Source: Candidatus Obscuribacter sp.
Lineage (GTDB): Bacteria; Cyanobacteriota; Vampirovibrionia; Obscuribacterales; Obscuribacteraceae
NCBI GenBank assembly: GCA_021772095.1
Contig: JADYXR010000006.1
Span: 62,001-126,000, forward strand
Reading direction: 5' to 3'
Length of the DNA: 64,000 nucleotides
A model generated the notes under the pieces. That model worked only from the letters and a program-made list of their open reading frames with translations, searched no databases and had not been told where the DNA came from. Of this stretch, positions 8,564 to 19,200 are shown in pieces. The position numbers were made by a program, and so were the translations under genes. Position 1 is the first letter of the stretch. Each line of letters begins with the position of its first letter.

Positions 8564-9562
8564 ATGACTCAAGAAATTCCCAAAGACAAAGCATCTTTAA
8601 AAGCCGGGGCCAGCGTCATTTGCCGAGTTGAGGCGCCCGAGCCGGGTGGATATACCGCGACTATTTTGTCTTATGAGCTGGAAGCGTTCCTTCCCAGCCG
8701 CGAAGAGCTTGAGATCGGGCAAACAGTTCCGGCAACCTTCGTCTGCATGACTGGAGATCGCGCCCTCATGACCTTTGCGTACATGATCGGCACGACAGAG
8801 CGGGTGCAATTCGGTTTACCAAGTGAGCAAGAGACGGCATTTGCGGTCTGGGCTGACTCCTACCCCCGCAATTTCCGGCTACGCCGCGCTGTCGACATCA
8901 TCATGCCAAGCATTACCGGAAAACTGAACCATTCAGTCAAATGCGGAGACTATGACATCAACCGACTTCTGGCAGATTTGGAAGCCAGCGAACTGACCGG
9001 TTGCATCAAAGCCGAATCGGCTGAAGTACTCTCCCGTTCAGCCGCCTTGCTATATAAAGGACGCGTGGTCGGTTGCATTTACGGTCGCAAACCCCAGCCC
9101 CAGACTCAAGTTTTAGAACAATCCCTCAAAGCGATGCTGGCGGATTTAGCGCTGCAAACCACTGACATGCAGGTTTACGAGCTTCCTGATGAAGTGGTGA
9201 TTTCAATGTCGGCGCTCTTCCTCGGTGTGCCGATTGGCGCTGGGCAAACCGGCGACGCCGGTGACTCGAAGCAATACATCCACGAGTTGATGCCGTCGCT
9301 GCATTCCAAGCAAGAAACCGCTTGCGTCATGGTTTCGACAACTGACCGCCCGAGCCGATGTCTTGGTTTTGTCCATCAAGGAAAAACTTATGGTTCCTAT
9401 TCAATAGTCGATCAAAAATTCGACAGCAGTTTCGACATGCTGGTCAATATGTGCACAGAATCAGTCGATGCCCAAATCAACGCTTATCTGTTGCCGAAAG
9501 AAATGACGTCGAAATCCGTGGTGTACGGATACTCGCTCACCGCATTTTGCAACAGGAACTGA
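8564..9562 (+). CDS. Unknown protein with S1-like N-terminus and DUF4388-like middle
   Basis: The protein has 332 residues. Positions ~15-75 look like a degenerate S1/OB fold (VICRVEAPEPGGYTATI then ALMTFAY). Positions ~130-215 (LLADLEASELTGCIKAE, then LLYKGRVVGCIYG) resemble the DUF4388/PATAN type of domain found in gliding and signalling proteins. Neither match is certain. There is no signal peptide or membrane segment, so it is probably cytoplasmic. It precedes the fadJ-like gene by 24 bases on the same strand, which suggests one transcript, but its sequence gives no hint of a metabolic role. Confidence 0.65.
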   Translation: MTQEIPKDKASLKAGASVICRVEAPEPGGYTATILSYELEAFLPSREELEIGQTVPATFVCMTGDRALMTFAYMIGTTERVQFGLPSEQETAFAVWADSYPRNFRLRRAVDIIMPSITGKLNHSVKCGDYDINRLLADLEASELTGCIKAESAEVLSRSAALLYKGRVVGCIYGRKPQPQTQVLEQSLKAMLADLALQTTDMQVYELPDEVVISMSALFLGVPIGAGQTGDAGDSKQYIHELMPSLHSKQETACVMVSTTDRPSRCLGFVHQGKTYGSYSIVDQKFDSSFDMLVNMCTESVDAQINAYLLPKEMTSKSVVYGYSLTAFCNRN

Positions 9563-9586
9563 GCGAATGGTACAAGGAGTCCCGAA

Positions 9587-11767
9587 TTGAGTCGAGCAGT
9601 GAAAGAGCAAACAACTACGCTGGGTGCCTGGGGTGATGAATTCGAATTAGTTCTGCGCCCTTCGGGAGTCGCGGTTCTGACGATGAATGCACCAGGCGGC
9701 GTCAACGCATTATCGTCTGAAGTGATCTCGCATTTTGGCCAGGCTCTGGATTTTGTTTTAAACGAACCAGAAGTGAAAGCTTTAGTTCTCACGTCGGGCA
9801 AGAAAAACATTTTTATTGTCGGCGCCGACATTCGCGAAATTCTGCGAATCCAGAAAAAAGCTGAAGCGCATGAACTGACAACCAGAGGCCATCTGGTTTT
9901 GCAGAAACTTTCCAAGCTGCCGATGCCGGTTGTTGCCGCGATTGATGGTATCTGCTTTGGTGGCGGAGTGGAACTGATTCTTTGCTGTGACAAACGAATT
10001 GCAACCAACGATCAGAACACTTCGTTTGCGCTTCCCGAAGTAAACCTCGGGTTGATTCCAGGTCTTGGTGGCACTCAACGCTTGCCGAGATTGATTGGAT
10101 TAAAGGCGGCATTAGAATTGATTATGTCCGGCGAGCCGATCGATGTACAACAAGCTCAAGCGATTGGATTAATCGATCATGTCGTCGATCGCGACGTCCT
10201 TCTGGAAACGGCAGCTAATAAGGCTCTTGAACTGATTGAACAAAATTTCGATCGCGACAAAATCAAAGCAGAACGAGAACTTGCGTCAGAAGAATCTGAT
10301 GGTGGTGCAAGTAAGAGAATCAATCTCCTTAAGATCACCGACCGCGCCGTGCGGGTTCGCACACGCGGGTTGTACCCATCACCAAGAAAAGCGATCGAGG
10401 CAATTCAAAAAGGACTTGAGGAAGGATTGGCAGTCGGCTTGTTGAATGAAGCCGAGATCTTCGCCGAGATGGCTGTTAGCAGCATGGCGAAGAACATGAT
10501 CAACTTCTACATCAGCAAAGAAATGGCAGTTCAAACGGCCCGACGCGCTCGACAGGAATTCGGCAATGTCACTACAATGGGTATCATTGGCACAGGTGAG
10601 ATGGGCTCTGAGATTGCCGCTCTGGCAATTGCGAAAAACATCAATGTGATCTTGAAGGGCAGCTCTGAAGAAAAAACGGTGGCAGCCGCTGATGTATTGA
10701 TGAAACGAACTGAAGCTTTATTCCCGGGGAAAAACGGCGAAAAACAGCCTGTCATCGAAGCGGCCGAAGTCAATCTCGATCTCAGACCAGCACAACTGAT
10801 CGTTGAAGCGGTCTACGAAGATCCGGATTTGAAAAACAAAGTGATCTTCGAAATATCGCGCGCGGCATCGCCCGGTTGCGTGATTGCCAGCAATACATCA
10901 TCGTTTGCGATTTCAAACCTCTCGCAATTCAGCGACAAACCAGAACGAATTGTCGGCCTGCATTTTTTCAATCCAGTCGATCGCATGCCTTTAGTGGAAG
11001 TAATCACTCACGCTCGCACCGACCAGGAAGTACTGAAGAAGGCAATCGCCATCGTCGATCAGATGGGGAAAGTTCCTGTCACTGTGAAAGACAGCCCGGG
11101 ATTTCTAGTCAATCGGCTGCTCACAGTATTTCTTGAAGAAGCTGCGCGAATGGGTGACGAGGGAATTCCACTCAACTGGATCGAAGACGCGGCATTGGCC
11201 TTCGGCATGCCGATCAGTCCATTCTGGCTCGTAGATGAACTTGGTCTGCGCCTTTGCAATAAGGTAACTCGATTGTTGTTCGAGAAACTCGGTGCGCGTT
11301 TTGAACCACCGGCGATGCTCGATGGTCTCTTGCAGCACGAATTCGACGGTCGTAAAACCGGCGCCGGAATTTATTTGTGGGACGAGTCGGGCAAACGGCT
11401 TGGATTGCACAAAGAGCTGCTCGACAAGATTCCACACATGACGATCGTGGAAGGAAAAGCGGACGAACATACGGCGAAACTGATAACCGATCGTTTGTTC
11501 CTGCCGATGATCGATGAAGCAGCTCGCTGCCTGGAAGAGAAGATTGTTCGCAAGGCCAAAGACATTGATTTAGCGTTGATTCTTGGGATTGCATTCCCTC
11601 GATTCCGAGGCGGTCTGCTTAGATACGCAGACGACCTGGGTATCGAGTACGTTGTAAAAAAACTAGAAGAGATTTACGAAAGATATGAACCAGCCCGCGA
11701 AATCAGCGGACTACTTTTGAATCTTCACAAAGATGGGCGTCGTTTCTACGGTTTGGGACAAGGCTAA
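9587..11767 (+). CDS. fadJ: Bifunctional enoyl-CoA hydratase/3-hydroxyacyl-CoA dehydrogenase (FadJ/FadB-type)
   Basis: This is a 726-residue multifunctional beta-oxidation subunit. Residues ~15-200 are a crotonase domain with GADIREI, GGGVEL and PEVNLGLIPGLGGTQRLPR, which carry the two catalytic Glu. Residues ~325-505 are the NAD-binding 3-hydroxyacyl-CoA dehydrogenase half (GTGEMG) with the His in HFFNPVDRMPLVE. Two C-terminal dehydrogenase domains follow, with DSPGFLVNRLL. It catalyses hydration of trans-enoyl-CoA and oxidation to 3-ketoacyl-CoA. The start is TTG 9587, with a clear AAGGAG at 9574-9579; the first ATG lies inside the crotonase fold. No thiolase gene (FadI/FadA) is adjacent. 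Confidence 0.92.
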   Translation: MSRAVKEQTTTLGAWGDEFELVLRPSGVAVLTMNAPGGVNALSSEVISHFGQALDFVLNEPEVKALVLTSGKKNIFIVGADIREILRIQKKAEAHELTTRGHLVLQKLSKLPMPVVAAIDGICFGGGVELILCCDKRIATNDQNTSFALPEVNLGLIPGLGGTQRLPRLIGLKAALELIMSGEPIDVQQAQAIGLIDHVVDRDVLLETAANKALELIEQNFDRDKIKAERELASEESDGGASKRINLLKITDRAVRVRTRGLYPSPRKAIEAIQKGLEEGLAVGLLNEAEIFAEMAVSSMAKNMINFYISKEMAVQTARRARQEFGNVTTMGIIGTGEMGSEIAALAIAKNINVILKGSSEEKTVAAADVLMKRTEALFPGKNGEKQPVIEAAEVNLDLRPAQLIVEAVYEDPDLKNKVIFEISRAASPGCVIASNTSSFAISNLSQFSDKPERIVGLHFFNPVDRMPLVEVITHARTDQEVLKKAIAIVDQMGKVPVTVKDSPGFLVNRLLTVFLEEAARMGDEGIPLNWIEDAALAFGMPISPFWLVDELGLRLCNKVTRLLFEKLGARFEPPAMLDGLLQHEFDGRKTGAGIYLWDESGKRLGLHKELLDKIPHMTIVEGKADEHTAKLITDRLFLPMIDEAARCLEEKIVRKAKDIDLALILGIAFPRFRGGLLRYADDLGIEYVVKKLEEIYERYEPAREISGLLLNLHKDGRRFYGLGQG

Positions 11768-11772
11768 ACACA

Positions 11773-13005
11773 ATGGCATTCGTTGATGATTTGACTCGGG
11801 CGGAACTGCTGTCTAAAGCACTTGATGCGTTGAACAACGCTGATGGTGGGCGGTCGCATGAACTCTACAGAGACATCGTGCAAACGCTGACTCGATTATG
11901 CAATAAGAATCAAAAAGAGATTGCCAACGAATTGTCTCAGCTGGCCAAGGGCATCGAAGAGCAGGGGAAATCCGGCGAGTCATTCGAATTCAAACAGCGT
12001 ACTTGCGCGGTCATGCTCGAATTGAGCATGGAAGATCGCCGTCGAGCCAAGGTCGACGGTGTGAGTTTGATGGAATCCAATGCAGGAAGTGCCACCAGCA
12101 CCACTGCAAATATCAGTGCAGCGCCTGCAAGCACCAACACTAATAGTGGTGGCAGCAGCAATACCAACAGCAATAGCAATGCGAGCAATGCCAGCGGTAG
12201 TAGCAACAGTGGCAGTGGCAGCAGCGGTAGCAGCAGCCAGGGCGGTAGCAGCAGCCAGGGCGGCAGCAGCCACAGCGCCGGTAGCAACAGCGGCAGCAGT
12301 AGTGGCAGTAGCGGGAGCGGCACTATCATCGGTCTGCCAAGCACCGCCGGCGCCACTAGCCAAACTCAACCAGTTCAGGCCTCACCGAGAGGCCCGGGCG
12401 AACATGTTAATCCACCTCAAAATTTCGACCCGGCCAGCACCGAGTTTTTTGCAGCACGTGTGACTGGAGTTCCAAATCCATCCAGATTGATCGGTGTCGA
12501 CACTCGTGAGATGGAACCTATTAATATTGATCCATCGCAGGCACTGTTATCCGACGCATCGTCCGACGTAATGCGCGTTCAAAGTTCTGCCACCGCCATT
12601 GATACGGCCCTCCCTTTTCTAACCGTAGAATATTTGTACATGGGTTCAAAAGATTACGATCGTGATCTGAGCTATTACACCGACGTCCTCGGTGCGCAAG
12701 AAGTTTGGAAATTCGACCGCTTCGGTTCCCGAATCACGGCCTTCAGTTTGTCGGCAGGTCCACTGATTCTGCTTGCAGATCATCGCGAAGGACCAAGCTG
12801 CCAGCCGGTGTTCCGCGTCTCCGATCTGGCGAGCTGCGCTCGCGATCTCGGCACTCGAGGTTGGAAATCTGTAGCCGGACCATTCGGTACACCTAACGGC
12901 GAAGCTTATAGTTTCGAAGATCCTAGCGGCAATCGATTCGCGATCCTCCAGATCGACGAAACCAGCACAGACAGAGCCTATTTCGATCCGACCGAAGGCG
13001 AGTAG
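11773..13005 (+). CDS. Helical domain, Ser/Gly/Asn-rich linker, VOC (glyoxalase-fold) domain
   Basis: The start is ATG 11773, only five bases after the fadJ-like stop, so it is co-transcribed. It encodes 410 residues in three parts. First is an all-helical domain (about 1-100). Next is a low-complexity linker (about 105-190) made of Ser, Gly and Asn, with two SSQGG units. Last is a vicinal-oxygen-chelate domain (about 280-395), with YLYMGSKDYDRDLSYY and later SFEDPSGNRFAILQ. VOC domains include glyoxalase I, methylmalonyl-CoA epimerase and dioxygenases. The beta-oxidation context makes an acyl-CoA-related role conceivable, but this is inference. No signal peptide is seen. Confidence 0.75.
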   Translation: MAFVDDLTRAELLSKALDALNNADGGRSHELYRDIVQTLTRLCNKNQKEIANELSQLAKGIEEQGKSGESFEFKQRTCAVMLELSMEDRRRAKVDGVSLMESNAGSATSTTANISAAPASTNTNSGGSSNTNSNSNASNASGSSNSGSGSSGSSSQGGSSSQGGSSHSAGSNSGSSSGSSGSGTIIGLPSTAGATSQTQPVQASPRGPGEHVNPPQNFDPASTEFFAARVTGVPNPSRLIGVDTREMEPINIDPSQALLSDASSDVMRVQSSATAIDTALPFLTVEYLYMGSKDYDRDLSYYTDVLGAQEVWKFDRFGSRITAFSLSAGPLILLADHREGPSCQPVFRVSDLASCARDLGTRGWKSVAGPFGTPNGEAYSFEDPSGNRFAILQIDETSTDRAYFDPTEGE

Positions 13006-13167
13006 AACGGTTTGCTGTCCGGCATTGTCAGCCAAATTTGAATATCAAGATTTGCGATCGGTGTTCTAACTCAGTTTGATGATTCGGATTTGTCATCCAA
13101 TATTTCATCCGTCATTTTCTTCCGATCTTTTCGTCTAGCGCTTCACCAGTGGGTTTATTCACTCAGG

Positions 13168-14160
13168 TTATTTCACTTCGACCACAATTTTTCCGAATTG
13201 CTGATTCGATTCCAGATATTTGTGAGACTCCGCAATTTGGTCCAGCGTGAAGACTTTGGCTATGACTGGCTTGAACACACCGTTTTCGAGACGCTCAAGA
13301 ATATATCGTTTACTTCTCTCGAATCGTTCTTCGTCGTCAGTGATGAGAAACATTGTGTAGCCCCGAACGATCAATCCTTTTTTCAATGCCGGTCGAAACG
13401 GGAACGCAGTCGTTTCCATGCTCAGAGCACCATAGATAAAAATCTGCGCTTCCAGTTTGCACCCCTTCGCTAATTCGCTGACTAGCGGACCGGCGACTGA
13501 ATCGAAAACAAAGTCCGCACCGACCTTTTCGGTGATCTCCAAGATCCGCGCGGCGACGTTCTCTTCACCAGTCACGATGACGTGGTCAGCTCCAGCCGCG
13601 AGTAACGCTTCGACTTTATGCTGAGTTCTTGTCGTCGCAATTGAGATTGCTCCGATATCCTTTATCAGTTGAATGGCGGCTAAACCAACGCTGCTGCTCG
13701 CTGCAGTCACGACAACAAATTGTCCTTTTTTCAAATTGCCTAACTCGACGAGGGCACCATATGCGGTTAAATATTGCATCCATGCAGCGGCAGCCTCAGC
13801 CGGAGAAACATGAGCAGGCATGCGCGTGAGCGAGCGGGCCGGCACAATTGCTTCATCTCCATAAACACCATATTGAGTTTGTGAGAATGACGGAATCGTG
13901 GCGACGTAATCTCCGACTTTGAAATTCTCAACACCAGCGCCGAGCTTGTCGACATGACCGGAAGCTTCATAGCCAATTCGCGAGGGCAATCTCGGAGTTT
14001 CTAGATATTTCCCCTGCCGGAAAAGTGCTTCTGCACGATTGAGCCCGAGCGCCTGCACACGAATGCGCACCTCGCCCGGTCCTGGTTCTGCCGGCGCGGT
14101 GTCCTCGATTTTAAGCACCTCGGCGTCACCAAGAGAGTGAAATCTAACGATTCTGGACAT
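13168..14160 (-). CDS. Zinc-independent MDR oxidoreductase (quinone oxidoreductase-like)
   Basis: The 330-residue protein belongs to the medium-chain dehydrogenase/reductase family. It has an N-terminal GroES-like fold (residues ~1-125, with GYEASGHVDKLGAGV) and a Rossmann domain whose nucleotide loop reads AASSSVGLAAIQLIK. The structural-zinc Cys cluster is absent, as in NADPH:quinone reductases and related enoyl reductases. The predicted reaction is NADPH-dependent reduction of a quinone or an activated alkene or carbonyl. The exact substrate cannot be assigned. It is transcribed divergently from ribokinase, with 92 bases between the starts. Confidence 0.85.
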   Translation of the reverse strand: MSRIVRFHSLGDAEVLKIEDTAPAEPGPGEVRIRVQALGLNRAEALFRQGKYLETPRLPSRIGYEASGHVDKLGAGVENFKVGDYVATIPSFSQTQYGVYGDEAIVPARSLTRMPAHVSPAEAAAAWMQYLTAYGALVELGNLKKGQFVVVTAASSSVGLAAIQLIKDIGAISIATTRTQHKVEALLAAGADHVIVTGEENVAARILEITEKVGADFVFDSVAGPLVSELAKGCKLEAQIFIYGALSMETTAFPFRPALKKGLIVRGYTMFLITDDEERFERSKRYILERLENGVFKPVIAKVFTLDQIAESHKYLESNQQFGKIVVEVK

Positions 14161-14216
14161 GTTGATTACCTGCGCAGTACGCAGAGCATATTAACCTAAA
14201 CACCGCGTACATTGTA

Positions 14217-14222
14217 TATAAT
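14217..14222 (+). promoter_or_regulatory. Candidate -10 element for the ribokinase gene
   Basis: An exact TATAAT lies 30 bases upstream of the ribokinase start, in the divergent intergenic region. A weak TTAACC at 14191-14196 is the nearest -35-like sequence, at a long 20-base spacing. Confidence 0.4.
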
Positions 14223-14252
14223 CGCAGCGTCAAACCAAGTGAGGAATGAAGC

Positions 14253-15194
14253 ATGTCTGACGGAGTGCTCGTAATCGGCAGCCTGAGTCTCGATATGGTT
14301 TTTGGCGTCCCCTACAATCCTGCTCGTGGCGAAACAATCAAAGCCAATTCGTTTCAAACATTCGTTGGCGGCAAAGGAAACAATCAAGCGTTAGCCGCAG
14401 CAAAAGCCGGTGCACGCGTCGCGATGATCGGCCGTGTCGGCAACGACCAATATGCAGACTTGATCATCGCCACACTGGAAGAAGCAGGCGCCGATGCGTC
14501 GCTGGTGTATAAAGATCCTGATGTCGGCACGGGTCTGGCAAACATCTATGTCGATCCTCAGGGCGACAACAGCATCGTGATAGCAACACGATCGAATGAA
14601 AATCTCAGCCCGCAAGACGTCGATAACGGCATCGAGACAATGCGCAAAAGCAAAATTGTGGTGCTGCAATTGGAAGTTCCACTAGCCACTGTCACGTATG
14701 CGGCCCAGGTCGGAAAACGAGAAGGCAAGCTGGTTTTACTCAATCCGGCACCGGCTCCTCAAGACGGAAATTTACCGGATGAGTTATTGAAGAACGTCGA
14801 TCTTTTCGTTCCCAACGAAACGGAAGCAACCTTGCTGACAGGGATTACAGTCAACAGCCGCGAATCCGCCTTGAGGGCCGCCGCGAAATTGCAAGCGAAG
14901 GGCATCGGCACAGTTCTAATCACACTCGGCGAAAAGGGCGTTGCCGGTTTAGATCAGAACAAAAAAGAAATCTATTCACCGGCATTTTCCGTCGGCGTAA
15001 AGGACACGACCGCAGCAGGCGATGCCTTCGTGGGGGCGCTTGCAGCCCGGCTCTCCAATGGCGATCAATTGTCGGAAGCACTGAGATATGCCTGCGCCGC
15101 CGGCGCCCTCGCCACAACAAAAATGGGCGCAGCCGCTTCGCTTCCAGACAAAAATGAAATCGAAAAACTGATGCTTTCCAGCATAACTGTTTAA
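14253..15194 (+). CDS. rbsK: Ribokinase (PfkB family)
   Basis: The 313-residue length is typical for ribokinase. The two PfkB signatures are present: [14 protein letters not shown] near residue 30 and [13 protein letters not shown] near residue 250, which contains the anion hole and catalytic Asp. PNETEA, typical of ribokinases, is also present. The predicted reaction is D-ribose + ATP to ribose-5-phosphate in the cytoplasm. No ribose transporter or rbsD adjoins it, so salvage of ribose from nucleosides is one possibility. Related sugar kinases of the family cannot be wholly excluded. The ATG start has a GAGGA site upstream. Confidence 0.88.
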   Translation: MSDGVLVIGSLSLDMVFGVPYNPARGETIKANSFQTFVGGKGNNQALAAAKAGARVAMIGRVGNDQYADLIIATLEEAGADASLVYKDPDVGTGLANIYVDPQGDNSIVIATRSNENLSPQDVDNGIETMRKSKIVVLQLEVPLATVTYAAQVGKREGKLVLLNPAPAPQDGNLPDELLKNVDLFVPNETEATLLTGITVNSRESALRAAAKLQAKGIGTVLITLGEKGVAGLDQNKKEIYSPAFSVGVKDTTAAGDAFVGALAARLSNGDQLSEALRYACAAGALATTKMGAAASLPDKNEIEKLMLSSITV

Positions 15195-15236
15195 CTAAAA
15201 CGAGCTCGCAACATCAATTCCAAACGGCAAACACAT

Positions 15237-15250
15237 CACCACATGTGGTG
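15237..15250. other. 14-bp perfect palindrome between convergent genes
   Basis: CACCACATGTGGTG lies in the short gap between the convergent ribokinase and lectin genes. It could be part of a bidirectional terminator or a protein site. No T-run follows it. Confidence 0.35.
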
Positions 15251-15332
15251 CAATAGTCTATCCGTACAGTGGGAACGAACGGAGCGCGTGCTCGCTGAAC
15301 TATCTCGTCGCAGAAAATGTTTGTCGAACAAA

Positions 15333-15848
15333 CTAATTAGCCGGAATAAAATCCCAGCGGAATTTCGTCGTTCCATCACTCGGTCCGAAGTGCACTTCCG
15401 TTGGTCCGGACGCTGCTGGGAACGTATGAAGCGCATCTCCATTCAACGCTGAACATTTGAGAATAAATGAACCGGACATTTGACCGAGCGAGAAATTGGT
15501 AGCGTCGGTACTTATCATGGCGGTGTGGTTCGGTGCAGGAAACGGTTGAAGATAGCGGTCAGCCGTGTCGCCCATCAGTCGGATGGTGTAGCTATTGAGC
15601 GGTTTTTTCGTCTTCGGATCGATCTTTCGTTTAATCGTCCACTTCTGAGTTCCACCCTGGTTGTACTCCTGAAGAAAAACGTTCTGCCCTACTGTTGGTC
15701 CAAAAGGCTGAAGTGCTTCCTTGGTATCGGCGCTGATGATGAAATAATTACCGCTGTCCGGCAAATTGTCGCCTTCTGACATTGCGGATGGCGCGAAAAC
15801 AAAGGTCAGCAATAGTACAAAAACGGACAAAATTCCAACAAATTTCAT
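15333..15848 (-). CDS. Small exported ricin-type beta-trefoil-like protein
   Basis: The protein has 171 residues with a clean signal peptide (VGILSVFVLLLTFVFAP, cleavage after AMS or nearby). The mature part shows features of RICIN/beta-trefoil lectins: GNYFIISADTKEALQ, VFLQEYNQGGTQKWTI with the QxW-type signature, then DRYLQPFPA. This predicts carbohydrate binding outside the cytoplasm. At ~145 mature residues it holds one trefoil. No catalytic domain is attached. Confidence 0.65.
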   Translation of the reverse strand: MKFVGILSVFVLLLTFVFAPSAMSEGDNLPDSGNYFIISADTKEALQPFGPTVGQNVFLQEYNQGGTQKWTIKRKIDPKTKKPLNSYTIRLMGDTADRYLQPFPAPNHTAMISTDATNFSLGQMSGSFILKCSALNGDALHTFPAASGPTEVHFGPSDGTTKFRWDFIPAN

Positions 15849-16261
15849 TCATCGACTCCTGATATGGCGAACTCTGGATGAGAAACCAAATAATAGAATG
15901 TTTTGTAAGCTCAGACATTGAATCCTTTCTATGTCGGTTCAAAACTTCACTTGCTTGAAACCTACGAAGGCTTGCCCTGCACGGTATTGCCGACCGCCGC
16001 AGGTGGTTTGGCGATCAATGTTCGCTGCGAAACGAAATGCGGGAATTACGCAGCCAGCTTCAGTTTGGGTACAATTTGTTCACTAATGGTTTCTATTATC
16101 GTCAGGTCAGGTGCAATGCCTGGTTCCCTTAGTAGTTTCATGAGGAAAAGGTCATGGGTTGAGGTCCGCGTCCATGCCCGCCCCAGGTTCAACCTTGGAG
16201 AGTTAATCCATATACTCCTGAAGTTCATCCTAGGCCCGAGGTAAAACCAGATTCACAGGTT

Positions 16262-19200
16262 GTGAATCCAATAATTTTGAATCCAGATCCACTGGCAATT
16301 CTGAAAGAATCCAATCGTATAAATGACCCAACCAGACAGCCCAGGGTCAAGGATGCTTTCACTATCGTCGATGGCAGCCGCACTAAAGCTAGTGCGTGGG
16401 GTTCTGACGCCGATTTTAGCAACTCAATCAAAACCAATTTCGATTACACAGCGGATAATTTCAACGAAGCGAAATTGCGCGCTGCCAGAGAAGGCAGGCC
16501 TCTAGTAGTAGTATCCGGAGCTAATAACGCTGACACGAAACAACTGGTGGAAAACACCATCCCTGGTGCCAAGAACGGACCACAATCGGCAATTTATGTC
16601 TTCGCCGATGTGGCTAAATTGGACCCTAACTCGGAGTTGGGAAGAAAAATGTCAGCGAGCAAAGGCGACACCAGTCGGCCATACACAGCCATATTTGCAC
16701 CAAAGGCGGATGCCAGTGGAAATCCTCAATTAGAGGATCACATCGCTAACACCTGGGGCGCGCGCGCCGAAGTTGGGACCGTTATCCAACAACAATTGGG
16801 CAGCGCACAAACAATTATGGATTCGCGCAAGGGCTCGTTCAAAGTAGCCGATGGCAGTAAAGGTGCGAGCACCGGTGATGGTACCAGAGGCTTCAAGGTC
16901 GACACCACTCCCGGAGATGCACCACCAAAGCCCGATCAGACAACATCGGATAAATCCCTGGAGCCGAAGACGAAGGGCGATGCCGGCCTTGAAAAACGTA
17001 CGCTCGAAGATGCAGCCGAGGGCCGTCTGGCACCAAACATCAAAAAAGTTATCGAATCCTTCCAAAAACTCAACGGTTCGAACTTCACTCAGCGTGAAAC
17101 TCTTTACGACACAGCCAGCAAAGCGGCTGCCGAACTCGATCCTAAAGACATCGCACTCGTCAAAGAGAAAACTGAGCGTGACCTGAAAGAAGAACTCGGA
17201 AAAGGTGACACCGCCGACAAGAAGACCCTTGAAACTCTCGGTGCCCGACAGAAAGTGCTGGACTTGATGACGACGGCACCAAGCTGGGTCAATATGAATC
17301 ACGGCATGAGCTTGTTGCATTATTCTCAACTTGATAAAGGTGTTGAAAAAATTCGCGAAGGCGCCAAGTCGAGTCCCGAATCTTTAAACAACCCACAATT
17401 CATAGAGCAGCTGTTGAAGACGCCTTACGAGGTTTCCAAACTTAAAGAGAAACTGCCTGAAGTCAAATTCGACGATTATTTAAAACACAAGAAAGCGGGA
17501 ACGCTCGATCAATTTATTGCAGCGAATAAACCGGAACCGAAACCAGAAGTGAAAGTGGAGCCGACGGCCCCGCCGGAAGTGAAGGTCGAAAAAGCGATCA
17601 AAGCACCGGAGCAATTAAAATACGACGGTGCCCAATTCGAAAAGTCGCTTGAAGATGCATTTAACTCAGGTCGCATGGTCGTCGTCAAAGTTGGCGCGCC
17701 GGATTGCCAGGGCTGCAAGGACATGACCGAGAAGGCATGGCCTGATAAGAGAGTGGCGGACCAACTGAAAGAAAATGCAGTGTTCACCGACGTAAACGCT
17801 GAGATTCGCGATGACATCCAGGATCAATACAAACCGAAGCAATGGCCCGCCGTCCTGGTTCTCGAACCATACAAAGACGAAGCTGGAAAAATTCAAGGAC
17901 GCCTGGTTCAAAAATTCGAACCCGCCAACGCTGAAGAGCAAAGCGCAAACAGCCTCAACAAGTTCTTGTCCGACAATTTGAGAAAACCGAATCCAGTCGA
18001 CGTTGTCAAACCAGTGGCACCACCTGTGAAGGCACCTGAAGTGTTACCGGCTGAAGCAAAACCTGCAGTTAAGCCTACTGATGTTCAACCAGCTGAAGTG
18101 AAACCGGTCGAAGTTCAAAAACCGGAAGCTCAGCCTGAAGTCAAAGAAAAGCCAAAACCTCTGGAGATGACTAAGGAAGAGCAAACTGCTTTTCTAAATC
18201 TGCAAACAGCGCAGAAGAAAATTCTGGCACCACTGGCAGCACTGCAACCAAATGCTGATCCAAAAACGATCGACGCCGCGTTTGCAACTGCGATCGCAAG
18301 TGCAAAAGAAGTGCGCCCTGAAGATGTGAAACTGGCTACCCAAGCGCTCGAACGGCACAAAGCAGAAGTGCTGGCCGGTCAGCACAATCCTGCCGACGAT
18401 CCAAAAGTTTTGCTAGCTAAGATCGAAACCGACTCCAGGCTGGTGACCAAAATCGATCAAACAGAAGCTTATTTGAACGTCTCTCGTGGCGCCGTCAAAC
18501 TAAAATTGAATCCTGAAACTCCCGAATCGGGAATTGCAGATATCCGCAAAGGACTCGATCTTCGCAAGGAAATCGCGCAGTCCACTTCTGTAATCGGAAA
18601 AATTCACAGCACAGGAATTTCTGCAGACAAGCTCAAATCTTGGTTCCCGGAAGTTCCAGAACTGCCGGCTCAGCCAAACGATCAACCAGTGGCACCGCCA
18701 GATCAACCAGTCGCACCGAAGGATCAGCCAGCGGCACCAACGGATCAACCGGCGGCACCAAACGCACTTGATCCTGCCAACGTCAAGGCAGCAGCCGATC
18801 GGCTGTACGACCAACACGCACTGAATCTCCAGTCGGTGATGAACATTCCTGCGAATGCTTCAAAAGCCGAGGTTCAAACAGCATACAAAACAGCAATCGA
18901 GAATTCCCAAAAGGTAAATCCAGCAGACGTCCAACTCATGGTCGCCTCACTGGATGCGCAGAGAGCTGAGATTATCGCACGCGCGAAAGGCGGTCCGTTG
19001 TCCGCTGCGGATCAGGCTGATTTGAATTCGGTCGAACTCGATCGCACCAATTACAGTCGCATCGGCTTAGCTGACGGCATTCTGCATGTCAGTCTCGGCG
19101 TCCGTGAGATGACGATGGATCCGACCAATCCTGAAGAAGGCATTGAGAGCGTTCGCAAAGGTCTGGCTCTGAGAAAAGAATTGCTCAGCGATCCATCCGT

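Noticed and set aside
11937..12369. Two minus-strand frames rich in Leu/Pro or Ala/Thr
   Set aside because: They mirror the Ser/Gly/Asn codon repeats of the VOC protein linker and have no independent support.
15918..16244. A 108-codon plus-strand frame before the 1029-residue gene
   Set aside because: It has no ribosome site or recognisable domain and overlaps the better-supported upstream extension of the large gene in another frame.
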